Part shown: positions 50,901 to 62,900 of the stretch, piece by piece
How positions within the stretch are numbered: the first letter of the stretch is position 1
Layout of the letters: each line of letters begins with the position of its first letter
From: Apostichopus japonicus
Taxonomy: Eukaryota > Echinodermata > Holothuroidea > Aspidochirotida > Stichopodidae
Length of the DNA: 64,000 bases
NCBI RefSeq assembly: GCF_037975245.1
Contig: NC_092565.1
Location: 6,120,999-6,184,998, forward strand
Direction of reading: 5' to 3'
Made by a program: the position numbers and the translations under genes
Notes under the pieces: model-generated
Databases searched by the model: none
What the model saw: the letters and a program-made list of their open reading frames with translations, nothing else
Told to the model about the DNA's origin: nothing

Positions 50901-53900
50901 ATAAAACCTCCTTTACAGCATCATTTGAACCTCATATTAGCCTATATTTCTTTTCATTGGGGCGAGCAGCGAACATTTTCATGCCACGGTAAAGAATGAA
51001 TTATCACCTATTATACAACACCTTATTATATTCCGGCCATTTCGTCCCCGTTTTCGCGTAGTGGCGAACGTGCACTTTTGGCGAAATTGAGTTAAATATT
51101 GTTCTTAGCTACTTCGAGGGTGAAGAATCGGTTGAGCCGGGTTAGAAGTTTTAAAACTGTCTATTTTTTTCGTTTTTTCTGACTCATTTTTGACGAATGT
51201 CCACCTAAGACCCACTCTCGTTTTTACATACTGACGAATACTTTAGTCATCATTACAACCACTCAGTAACACTATTTGTCTAAGGTCCATGCATTTTTGC
51301 ATATCGACGAATATTACCCTTTGGAACAAGCCGAACATAACAACCATGCCATACTGACTTGAGAACCAACTAACTGCCATTTGAAAACACCCAGGATTAT
51401 GGGAAGGTAATATCTTTATTAGTTCACCTCGTCATTTAATTGATTAATACAGTATTCATATACTACGGAAGCGTAGAAGGGACATGGTGATGAAAGAGAA
51501 ACAAACTCGTCAAAATGACAAAATTCGGAAAAAGACGTTTTGCCGAGTTTAACAACTCGTCAAAACGACAAAATTATTAAATTTGCCGAGATGCAACAAG
51601 TCGTCAAAATGACAAAATTTTGAAAATTGACGTTTTGCCGAGATACAACAAGTCGTCAAAATGACAAAAATTTGAATCTCAACGTTTTGCCGAGATACAA
51701 CAAACAAGTCGTCAAACTGACAAAAATCTGAAAATTGATGTTTTGCCGAGATACAGCATGTCGTCAAAATGACAAAATATTGAAAATTGACGTTTTGCTG
51801 AGATACAACAAGTCGTCAAAATGAATAAAATCTGAATGTTAACGTTTAGCCGAAATATAACAAGTCGCCAAAATGAAAAAGATCTGAAAATTGACGTTTT
51901 GTTGAGATACGACAACTCGTCAAAATGAGAACAATCTGAAAATTGACGTTTTGCCGAGATACAAATCGTCAAATCGTTACAAATGTAACATCTCCCTAAA
52001 GAAGTTCGGTTTCTCTTAGCTGTTGGCGGCTTTGCTCATCACGAGCATTACTCTAGCCTAACTTAAAACTACCGTTTTCTAGCTAAGTAATACCTATAGT
52101 TACATAATTGAAGGTCACATACTTTTACATGAAACTTTGGAAGGTACTAGCATAGTTTATACTTAAGTAGTTACTTTGCTACAAAGGACGAGGAGGGGGG
52201 GGGGGGGGGTTTAGACCGAATTACTAGAAAATCTGTATAGCAACCTTTAATACTGTCTTGCCAAATGCTTCAATTAATGAAGGATCTTTTACGATTTATC
52301 AAAGAAACATGGCTTATTCATTGGCTGACACAATTTCTTCAAGGATGGCCCAGACAAGTAAGGTTGGATAAAGGGTTATCGGAAATATTGGAAATAAAGG
52401 TTGGTGTGCCTTGGAGTGGGAGGGGGGGGGGTCCATTAAATGCTATATTATTTACTATATGTACTGATGAAATTAGGTCAAACTCACACATTTCTATAAC
52501 AAAATATGGCGATGATACTGCTGTATCATGTACAATTCATAAGAGCTCTGTTGAAACTGACCAATGAAATTTTCAGTGTTCTGTAAATGACATAGTTCCA
52601 ACATGTGACCGCAAGACTTTATTGCGTAACTCCCCCCCCCCCCCAAAAAAAAAATAAGGGAAATTTGTTTTTGAAAATAAACCATAAAACATGAAGGTCT
52701 CATTCTATCAAGGTCGCAACGTATTATTATTATTATTGAGGGATCTGATGTGGCTAGAACCTCCAAAACTGAGTACTGGGAGTATACAGTGACGACAGTT
52801 TGACCTTTTCTTGCAAAGCATTAACCCTTTGTATACTGTACTGAAAACTCTCCTGCACAAATCGAGCAGAAATCTAAGAAATCCACACAAAATACCAAAC
52901 GTAAGTTTACAGCAACTCATTTATTTACCGTGCTGCTTTATACATTCCATTCGAGCACTTAGAATGTTTGTTATAGTTTGTTTGTTATATCGTTTTATGT
53001 AATAACTTTTGTATTAGTAGATGTATTTTATATGATATCCTATCATCTTGACATTTTCTCCCTTTTTATATTAGTTATTCTTGGACTGTTTGGTATCCTA
53101 TCATCTTAAAAAAAAACTTTTATATGAGTTATTCTTCTTGTTGAGGTGTTATATGACTCCTCTCTATAATTTTTATATGTATACTGGAAGGAAATAAAAA
53201 GAAGGAACAACATACTACAGTACATCTTGGAAACACTTGAACAATGGCACAGTTATTTCCTTCTTTAAATCTGAGGATTCACACGAGGTTGGGTTGGATA
53301 TTATGAATGTGCCTGTGAGCGTAAGAAATTTTTTATATGTATACTGGAAGGAAATAAAAAGAAGGAACAACATACTATAGTACAACTTGGAAACACTTGA
53401 ACAATTGCACAGTTGTTGGGTTGGTTATTATGAATGTGCCTGTGAGCGTAATAAAATTTCACATTCCGTTTAAGGGGATAGTATAGTGGAATAGCTTCCC
53501 AAAGCGTTTGAAGGATACTTAGAAACTATCGTCAGAGACATTTCACGTAATACACTAACTTGAAAATGAAGACTTGCACACAATTTTCCGTAGTCTGTGT
53601 GCTTTATAAGAGTTCCGACTTAACAGATTACGCCACTGGAACTATTATTTTTGCAACTGCATGTGTTCACATTTCATCATATACCTTGTCTATTTTATAC
53701 ATTATAGAAAATGGTGGGGGTTCTTTAAAATAAATAGGACCAATATACTGTATAACCCTTTCAGCAGCCGGCTCTCCTTGCCCTCCCTACCTCAACATCT
53801 CTCTATCCGACACCCTACATTTCACCCAAGAAACACATACTAAAACACTTACATCCGCCCATAACCCATACAAATTCCTTGTCTATTTTATACATTGCAA

Positions 53901-56900
53901 CAAAACGTGGGCGTTCTTTATAAATTAATAAGACCAATATACCACCATTTCAACAGCCGGCTCTCCTTGCCCTATATACCACCTCCCCTCGTCATATCCG
54001 ACTCCATCCATGTCACTCAAGAAAAACATACTAAACACGTATGTTGATACCTGCGTATAACCCATTCCTTGTCTATTTTATACATTAAAGTAAACCGTGG
54101 ACATTCTTTTTAAAATTAATAAGACCAATGTACCACCCCTTCGATTATTTTCTTCTATCGTAAGGTTATTCCACCTAACCCCCCCCCTTCCTCTCCCCAT
54201 GTGACAGTGAACATTCACGGTGTACCCTATGGCTACTACACACAAAAGTGACGAATACAAGTCTGTGACAGGACGAAACCTCAAAATTTAGTTCTAGCAC
54301 AGTGATCAATGTGTGGCGAATGTCTAAAATTAACTGAAAATGACATGACATAACGACGAAAATGTTTACACTAAAATTACTACTATGTAAGAAATTTCAG
54401 CAACAAACATGAGAACTCAAAGTTCTATTTGTTATATTTAAAATATTGACAACTTTCGGTAAAAAAAGTCCTCTTTTAGTTACGCTATACTAAAGTCAAA
54501 ATATGAAAATCTTTAGAGCGCGTTTTCTCAAAACTCACATTTTGAACATTCGTCACTACGCCAGAACGGGGACGATTTGATTGGTCAATTGCTCGTCGAT
54601 TGCATGCAAAATCCGCTCTATTGCACGCTATGATGATAGAACCATGCGTTATACTTTTTTGGTAGCACTTTTTTCAATGGTAAGAGAGCAGAGAAACCTG
54701 TCTGTTCAAAACAATCTGTTGCATGAGTGCATTTTACATCCAATTATATCCAAATTTGAAGGTGTTGTATAAAACAAATAATGAATGGTAATTTGTTCCA
54801 TTCAACTCGGCTGCGCCTCGTTGAATGGAACATTCCATCTTTCAACTCATGAAATATTTGCACTATTGCACTCATAACCAATCATTATTTGTATACTATT
54901 CAATTTATTGATGTTACACACAAAAAAAATGCATATTTCTCAGAAAATGTTGGGTGACAAAAGCCTTTCTAAGTGCCACCATTTTACATGTAGGCATCAC
55001 CAGGATTCCAAAAAAACTTCAAAAGGGGAGGGGGACACCCCCTCCCCTTATACCCCCCCCCAGGACGGCGATTCGTGGCATGGACCAGCATTTGCCTTCT
55101 CAAGAGTTGGGAGCTATGTAAATGTATGAGCATGAGGATTTACAGTTTAACACCATTTTGCAGTTACAGGCTGGTTGTAAGAAATTTATAACTTATGAGA
55201 AATCAAATTTCTTGAGAAAGATGATCTCAACTTTGTTTTATAAATATTTTAGAAAATTACACCTGGGAAACATTTTTTTTAGAAGTAAATTAACATCACC
55301 ATTGTACACTTTTGTCGCACCAAATTGCATCTGAGGGCATTCAGAAATAGAAAATTTTCCAAAGGGGAGGGGTCTAAGGGGAGGGGGTCACCCCCTCCCC
55401 TTAGACCCCTCCCCATATCACTCTAATGCCACTTTGGCCCCTCCCAAACAATGGCCCTGGATCCGCCAGTGCATCCAATCGATTGGTATACCTTCATTTG
55501 TATATTTATATTAGAAGATAATTTCGTCATTTGTAACTATATATGCATCGAAAGGGATTGTTTATTCAATGAAATGTCATTTTTTTCCTTTCCTTTCCTT
55601 TCCCCTCCCCTTCCCCTTTCCCTTGCATAGCCACCGCCCCACCTCTTCGTTTACAGTGGCACACAAACATGCCACTCCCTCGTCCACACACACATGCATA
55701 CACACACGTATACCTACCCGCAACAATCGTATATGACGTAATTTCTACTTTGGGTAAACTTATCGAGCCACTGCGTGCTTTCATATAAGCACGATTCGGG
55801 TCAAGTTTCTTAACGCTGATTTACCAATTTTGAATAGAGTGGTTAGATATGCTTGGAAAGTTGAATAAATTTAAGACTACTAATACTGTATAACCAACAC
55901 GGTAAAATGATTTCAATCAAAGCGAAAACGATTTCCTTTGGTTAATAACACCGCAGTGTCCGTTAGTCTAATCATTTGATGCCAAATTTAAATTATGTAA
56001 AGCCCTCCTTTTGACTAATAAATGTGAAATAAGGAACATACTGGATCTGAAGAAGGGTGTAAATAGTTCATCACTTTGATGCAACTTACTATTGAAATGA
56101 AGAACTTATATATATATAACAAGGATCAATTGGCAATTAACGTTAGTGCGTACTAGACTATTTGTGTTGAAACCGTGGAATTATGAAGAAATTTCTAGAG
56201 TAGCCATAAAACCGGAAATAAACAAGATAGTAAATGTTCAGTTATTTGGTATTAATGAAAGTCCTTATATACCCATTTGTTTCGTAAATTGTTTTAAAAT
56301 TAAATGGAAATAGTTGAACAAATGGGGCATTAAAACATTTTCATAATGACGCTTCCTGATAACTTGGTATCACCAGGGGCTGCAGAAAGTTATTAAATCT
56401 GGGTGGGGGAGGGGTGGGGGGGGGGGAGTAAGGGAACGAGAGGGAACGAACAAAGAAAGAAGTTTCTAGTTGTCAATTAAATTCAAAAATTACTACATTG
56501 CCACCAAAACGGATGAAAACAATTTCTGTCAAGTCCACAACAAAAAAAAAATGGGGGAAGAAGAAAATAAACATATTTAGAGCTTCGCGATTTCATAATA
56601 AGCATACGTTTTAATTTCATCTTCTTATCAATACCACAGGAACTATATATGCGATGAACCTAATTTGCATATAAGCCTAGTAGTGTGGGGAGCCATTCTT
56701 GTTTTTAATGGGTCAATTAAACTATATAGTAACCAGCTATAATGGCACATTTTCGGCAAGAATGAAGACATTTTATTTCACATTAGACCTACGTGACGAT
56801 TGTATTATTAACTACCGTAAGTGGATGGGAAAGCAAGTGGATTACTCTTCCGTTTGAACCTTTTGAATTATCCACTCATGTGTAATCATGATGGTGCAAT

Positions 56901-59900
56901 TTACTGGTAATTTCTCAGTAAACAACCACTTAAGGACAATTAAATCACGAGGTTTATAGATATTAAATTCTTATCATATAGGTAATAGATCCCTCGTCTG
57001 GTGAAATATTTTAAGGCCGCGACCCCCATTTTTTTTTGAGATATAGTTAAACATTAGTTAAGCGAAATTATTGAACAAAATCCGTCAGTTTTACTCATTT
57101 GTTGTACATTGTGATAACATAATGCTTTTGTGCTGATGCTGCTTTTGAGATTCAAAATTCAGGTCTCGGATATATAACGGAAATAAGAAAAACAACGACT
57201 TTCCCTTCTGGGGCCTGTAGCAGGCACCTTGACCGACGATTTTATGCTACTGCGTCAAAATTTGATTTAGCGGGTTGGTGTAGGTAGAAATATCCCAATG
57301 AAACATATGCATAATTGGAATCCATGAATTTATCCACGTGCGTGTTCGCAAAATATATATGCAGTGGTCCAATTGTTTTTTTAAGGATATGTGCGAAGAA
57401 AATCGGTGTTACTTTGTTCATGGAAATGCATTTCCCTTGGATAGGACTATACTTTTAAATGTAAACCGTGTTAATGTCACTTTAAATCAATTCGTCTTCA
57501 TACAAATTTTGTATTTTAATTATGGGCACAGGAGGGCAAATTTCAGAAGATTGATGTGACCGTCCATGCATGAGTTGACCGTGACTACAAAATCCGCGAA
57601 GGGAGGCGATGGGTAATTAAAGGGTTTTGTAAAGTGTTGAGTTGCGGGCAGGGCACCATTCCCCGGGAACGTTGTTTGTCCAGTCTATCGCCGGTCGATT
57701 CCTAATGGTTTCCTCGGAAACGTTGATTATACTGTCGCCATGGGCGAAATATCTACCTTGCAAAGTTTACTGTCATTTCCATTGCACTATATCTGGATAT
57801 CGATGATTAAGGCATGGGGTTCTTAGTTCACAGTATCCATTCATTATATGTCAGCTCATTCACCGGCGTTGACCTAAGTTCGTGCATATTTTAAGATCAT
57901 GTCTTTTCTTACGTTATTTTTTCTTGATTTCTTTCTTCCAGGGCAATTTAAATCTACCGAAGTAATAAAAAATGAGCTAAACCCGGTCTGGAATGCTGTG
58001 AGTATATAACTTTAAGTCTTTTAAGAGATGATACAGATGTAGTTTTATAGTTGGTATCGTTTTCCTTGTTCGAGCCCAACTATACAATATGTTCCCTTTT
58101 TGCGCTCCATAGAAAAACAGGGTAACCTGCTGTTCAGCTGATGAACGGAAGGTCCGATCATCATTCTGTAATGTGCATGCAAGGCCTAGGCATCATATAA
58201 TTGGCTGTAACACTACTACTGAATGCCAATGGACTCCTCATTCGTATCATAGTCAGCAAATGCAATGTCCACTTCGCAATTCCGACTCAACTTGTGTTTA
58301 GCGATGTCACGTTTACAAGCGTAAACCAGAATTAACACAGCCTTTGGATCGTGTCTCTACTTGGAATGTCACTTACGTTAGGCAACTTTATCATAAGCCA
58401 GTAGTATAGGTCCAACTTAAGTTGAGCTACACTAGACCTAAGCTAGACTAGGCCTCACTAACATAGTACGAGTAGTAACAACGAACGTTACCAACTGACC
58501 TTGGCCAAACCTGTCAGTACTGCGGACTGGATCATAATAGCTGATTCATGACGGTCGTTAAACCTAGATTTACTTGTTGGAAGAGCGGGATTATTTAACA
58601 GTATCACATGACTAACGATGCAGTTAGTAGCAAGTAATATACTAATAAATGATGTGGAAAAAATAATATATCTATCGATTACAATGCTTCAAAAGTTATG
58701 ATTAATTAGAATCCTTCTAGCTTCCCTTTGTCTGGTCTATATTTGAGATCAGATTTTAGGTAAGCTCAGTAATCTGGTGAAAGCATTACTGATTCAGCCA
58801 ATTCACATGCTGGTATACGATACTATTGTACTGTAATATTAAAACAAAATGAACAATATAATTGTTATCATAATTTATCATTGTACCATATATTACTATA
58901 TGTAACAATATTAACGTGGATGTTTTATATTGGGTTATTATTATACAATATTAATATTGTATGATACTATGTGAATCTGGTGACTGATTAGATCACAAGG
59001 TGCTGTCAAGGAGTGTTAGCTCAGTGGTTAACGCCGGTGCCTTTCAATCATAAGGGTCCCGAGTTCGAGTCACTCCAAGATTAATGTATGTCGTTCAGTT
59101 ACAGAGTTGTTGACAATTCATAATCATGGACCTTAAATATGAATCTGAGAGACTGACTTTGGTCAGCTTGCGGCTTTGATAAGCCAATGATGGCTTCTTT
59201 GCGAGTTCCTGCTTGCAGGAGTATCTAAAATACATACATTCATACATACATACAATGTGTATGGTTCCCTCTGTTTCTAAAGTGATTTAACCATATTGCA
59301 CTTTCCACTGATTCAGTCATTAGCCATGCAACAAGAGTTCCTTCTTTCCAGACAAACCCTATATTGCAGAAGAATAGGCTACTGTACTGACATAGTTCTT
59401 GCTCAAAAAAAGTGCAATCAGGTGTCAACTTGTTTTGTATTAAACCAATCGATTACAATATGGCAACGTCTGTCCAGAGGTTTACCTGTAACTTAAGATG
59501 TTCTTAGCTATCTGACGAAAAGAAAAAGTAGTTTGGTGGGGTAGTTTAAGCCATCTTTCATAAACAGAGAAACAAAAACGAATTAGAAAGATTACAATTC
59601 AATTGATAAAAACAAAGAGCAAGCTTAGAAATTGAAACAAAAGCTTAAGTTTCAGAACAGGAAGCAGAAGAGGTCTAAGAATAGCATAGCTTGTGCGAGT
59701 AGACCACTTTTATATGAGTAGACCCCTTTCATGCGAACATTATCATAGGCTTCCAGTCATTTTGTGTCCCCCAAGAAGAAGAAGAAAAGAATAGAAATTG
59801 CTTTAATTATAAACAAGACTTTGAAAGCATAAGCTTTTGTGATTACATAGTACAAATTGTCCAGAAATCTAGCAGTTCAGGTATTTAACCTAAAGGCAGT

Positions 59901-62900
59901 TGCACAATCAGCTTAGATGTGCTTTCCCAGGACAATTAACTTTCCTTCTTATTTTGTGGATAGTCCCAACCTTGCCTTGTGTAATAGTGCAACCTATTTT
60001 TTACATATGTTGCAGTGAATGAAATGCACTTATAGTGTATGAATGTGGTATTTGCATATCTTCAATTCTGACAAAATTGTTTTTCACTTATTTGGAGATC
60101 TTGCAACAAGGTTTATTGATAATGGTTCCGGTAATTTAGGTCTTACTGCGGCTATGATGATAATTATCACAACAGCCTTATACCAAATAGAAAATATAGG
60201 ACAAAATACTATTATTATTATTTTTTCCAGTTCTGACCTGAGAATGTACAGGCACTTTAATCAGTTTTGCCTTAAAGGAGCATTTGAACGTACACCTGTC
60301 TAAACGCTTTAATTAAAACTAAGTTTTTCTTAAAATTCTGCTGCTTTTCTGGGTTGTACGAGATGAAGCTGGGGTGTCATCTCTTGTTACACAGTATGCA
60401 AGGTACTTTACTGTGGCTACAAACTGGCATTCTAGCAAAGATATATAGTTATGTATCGATTGTCACCAATTAAAAGGATTATCAGGTAACAAAATGTCAG
60501 ACTTATATTGAAAAGAAAATAAACATTCCACATTACAATAGCAGAAAACCTCATCTCAATATCTTACCCACATCTTGAGAAATTGTTGATTGAAGTTGAT
60601 TGAATGTAACCTTATGTTGATTGGCCAAAACCTTCAACTGTACTCTGGTCTATGAAGTTGGATCATAAATTGTGGTCTGCTTTTATTACTTGACAATCTA
60701 GTGCTCATGATATCCCTGAAAATCACTGTAAACATTTTATTTTGAGGCCATAGAAAACATTTGTCTTTTCCTATGGAGCTATTTGTAGATTCTGAGCATT
60801 TTGCACCGTCTGTGTGTGCTAAAATATTCCAGATCCTTTCATAGACGCTCGAGCCTCTGATGTCCAAAGGAGCATTTCTCAAAAGCTGAAATTGGTTTAG
60901 AAATTCAACCTTGGCTTGATAGCAGTAGTATTCAATGAAAGACATTGTATCAATATTAACTCGTATAATGATTATCTATTGTTCTATTCAGCAAAACGAG
61001 TGTGTATCGATGTGGAAAACAAATTTTTCCGGTTTATTCTTTTCAGAGTTTGGAATGGGACCTGGCTAACAAACCTCTTGGTCCAACTGATGTCTTGGAG
61101 ATTGATGTTAGAGATTGGGAGCTCGTTGGTCGTAACAGGTAAAATAGTTTCATTCATGCTGTTTTCCTGCCTCTCAATAGCAGTCAAACTTTAGAATTAC
61201 CTATTTTCTCTTCAATTTCATGTTTACAGTTGTATCGAAATAGAAATGAATAACAGAATTGAGATTGATCTAGGTGAAAAGTTTTTATTTGTTGAGAAGG
61301 AGACAACTTAACCTGAAAGCTTATACACAGAAAAGAGCTAGGCCAATCTGATATAAATTCTTGATGAACGATAATGTCGGAAATAAGCAATACTCTGTGA
61401 TTAAATCAAATATGACAATTAAAGCAATTTCTCTCCCTGTACCATGCACAAGTCTTCATGCAGTTGTGTAGCCGAGTTAAACGGTAACTTTCACATCCTC
61501 TATACTTACACATTTAATAAAACATTTCTTCTATACTTTTGCTAACATCATATTTCATATGCAGTATCAGGCCAAAAAATGATGCATAAACAGTGATTAT
61601 AGTTAAGTTTGTAGCATTTGTTTTGCTGATAGCCTTATTCTCATCTGTTGTCATGGGAACACAATTTTTTGATTATATATAGTAGTACTATTCATATGCC
61701 CATATTAAACAGTCTGCCATGTATATTTTCATGGTACAGAGCTTTACCAGATCTACCCTAGTGTTGTCATAAGTAGAGCATTAACACAAAACCTACAGGG
61801 GGTCTTCTGTTAAACCTATTAATGGCAGTACAGTAAATAACAGTCCATAAACAATAGTGATCAATTGGTAAACTTTGATAGGGTAATTGCAGCAGCCTAT
61901 ATACTGATCGTAGAGAAAATACTAATATATATCTATCCTTCTGATGGAGATGCATGGAGATGGTCCCATTCAATTTGGACAGAAGCCTTTGTCTGAAACT
62001 TTCTAACAAATGTGGAGTTGTTTTAATATTTGGCAACATTTTTGTTATAACATATTTTTTAGTACCTGCAACATTAACAGAGTACAAGGGAAAAATTTAC
62101 CTGGGTTTCCCATAGTAACATTCTCTGCAAAAATGTGCACATTGCTATACAAGTGCAAAGATGTATACAGGGAATGACTTATAACTCTGTAGGAATGTTT
62201 GCTGGTTTTCTTCAACACTTGGGACAACCTGGATACCGTGTCAAAATCGTCAGAACAGCAAAACCAGTTGTCCGAAATGAAATTGTAGAATAGAATGGGG
62301 GTATTTACTGAGTGCTTCGGTAGTCTCTATCATCCAACTAGAATTTAAGTCGTCTCAGACACCCTCCGGCAAGTCTTCAGATTTGACCCTGCCAGTGAAA
62401 CATAGCTCAGGCAGGTATAATTTAAAATTTTGTGTTGCAAAAACATCTCAAAAGTTCATTATGGAATTTATTAGATTTACAACCAAAAACTATTTTTTTG
62501 AGATATTTTCTGTAAACTAATGTTGTGGATCCACAATGCATATTACATTAGTAATATGCATTGTGTTGTCAATGACAACATCATACATTGTCTGCATCAG
62601 TGTTCTGGGTCATTGACAAAAATGGCCTCCAAAGTTTGCAAAGATGGATGTTTCTCCTCGGTAAAAGTTTGTTTCCTCTTTCTTGGTATTTATCAAAGTG
62701 AATGTTTTTAATTGCAAAGTGATCCTACGAATGCCCTTTCAACTGGATCGTTTTTACTGTCTTTCCTAATTAAACGATAAATCTGTTTGCATTTCTTCCG
62801 GCAGATTACTAGGGAACGCTACGGTGTCCCTGAGAGATGTTCTGCAGTCACGTAGGCACAACACTCACCACACCGTAAATTTAGCGGATGGTACCGGACG

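Larger units (their letters stand above)
50548..55471. mobile_element. 4.9-kb composite hAT-like non-autonomous element
   Basis: The ends are CACTGGCGGATCCAAGG and its inverse (CACTGGCGGATCCAGGG), and an exact 8-bp repeat CATCCAAT flanks them (50540-50547 and 55472-55479). An 8-bp TSD with a short GC-rich TIR fits the hAT superfamily. No hAT transposase frame exists. The interior is a patchwork: a 35-bp imperfect inverted repeat (51039-51073 with 54545-54579), a 52-bp minisatellite, a reverse-transcriptase remnant, two sets of tandem duplications and G-rich hairpins near the right end. It sits in ferlin intron 1. Confidence 0.85.
47088..57941 (+). other. Ferlin intron 1 (10.9 kb), repeat-rich
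   Basis: The intron is dominated by repeats: a long AT microsatellite (47806-47974), a 60-bp insertion with 12-bp direct repeats (48429-48512), and the 4.9-kb composite element (50548-55471). Poly-C/G tracts occur near 49318, 49713, 52196 and 56410. The stretch 55480-57941 shows no exon or recognisable repeat apart from a CCTTT-rich run at 55580-55625. Confidence 0.8.

Noticed and set aside
51480-51990. CRISPR-like array of regularly spaced repeats
   Set aside because: The units are contiguous 52-bp minisatellite copies without distinct spacers, in a eukaryotic intron.
59010-59078. Functional tRNA gene
   Set aside because: A and B boxes are present, but the T stem does not pair and a repeat body with tail follows, so it was called a SINE.
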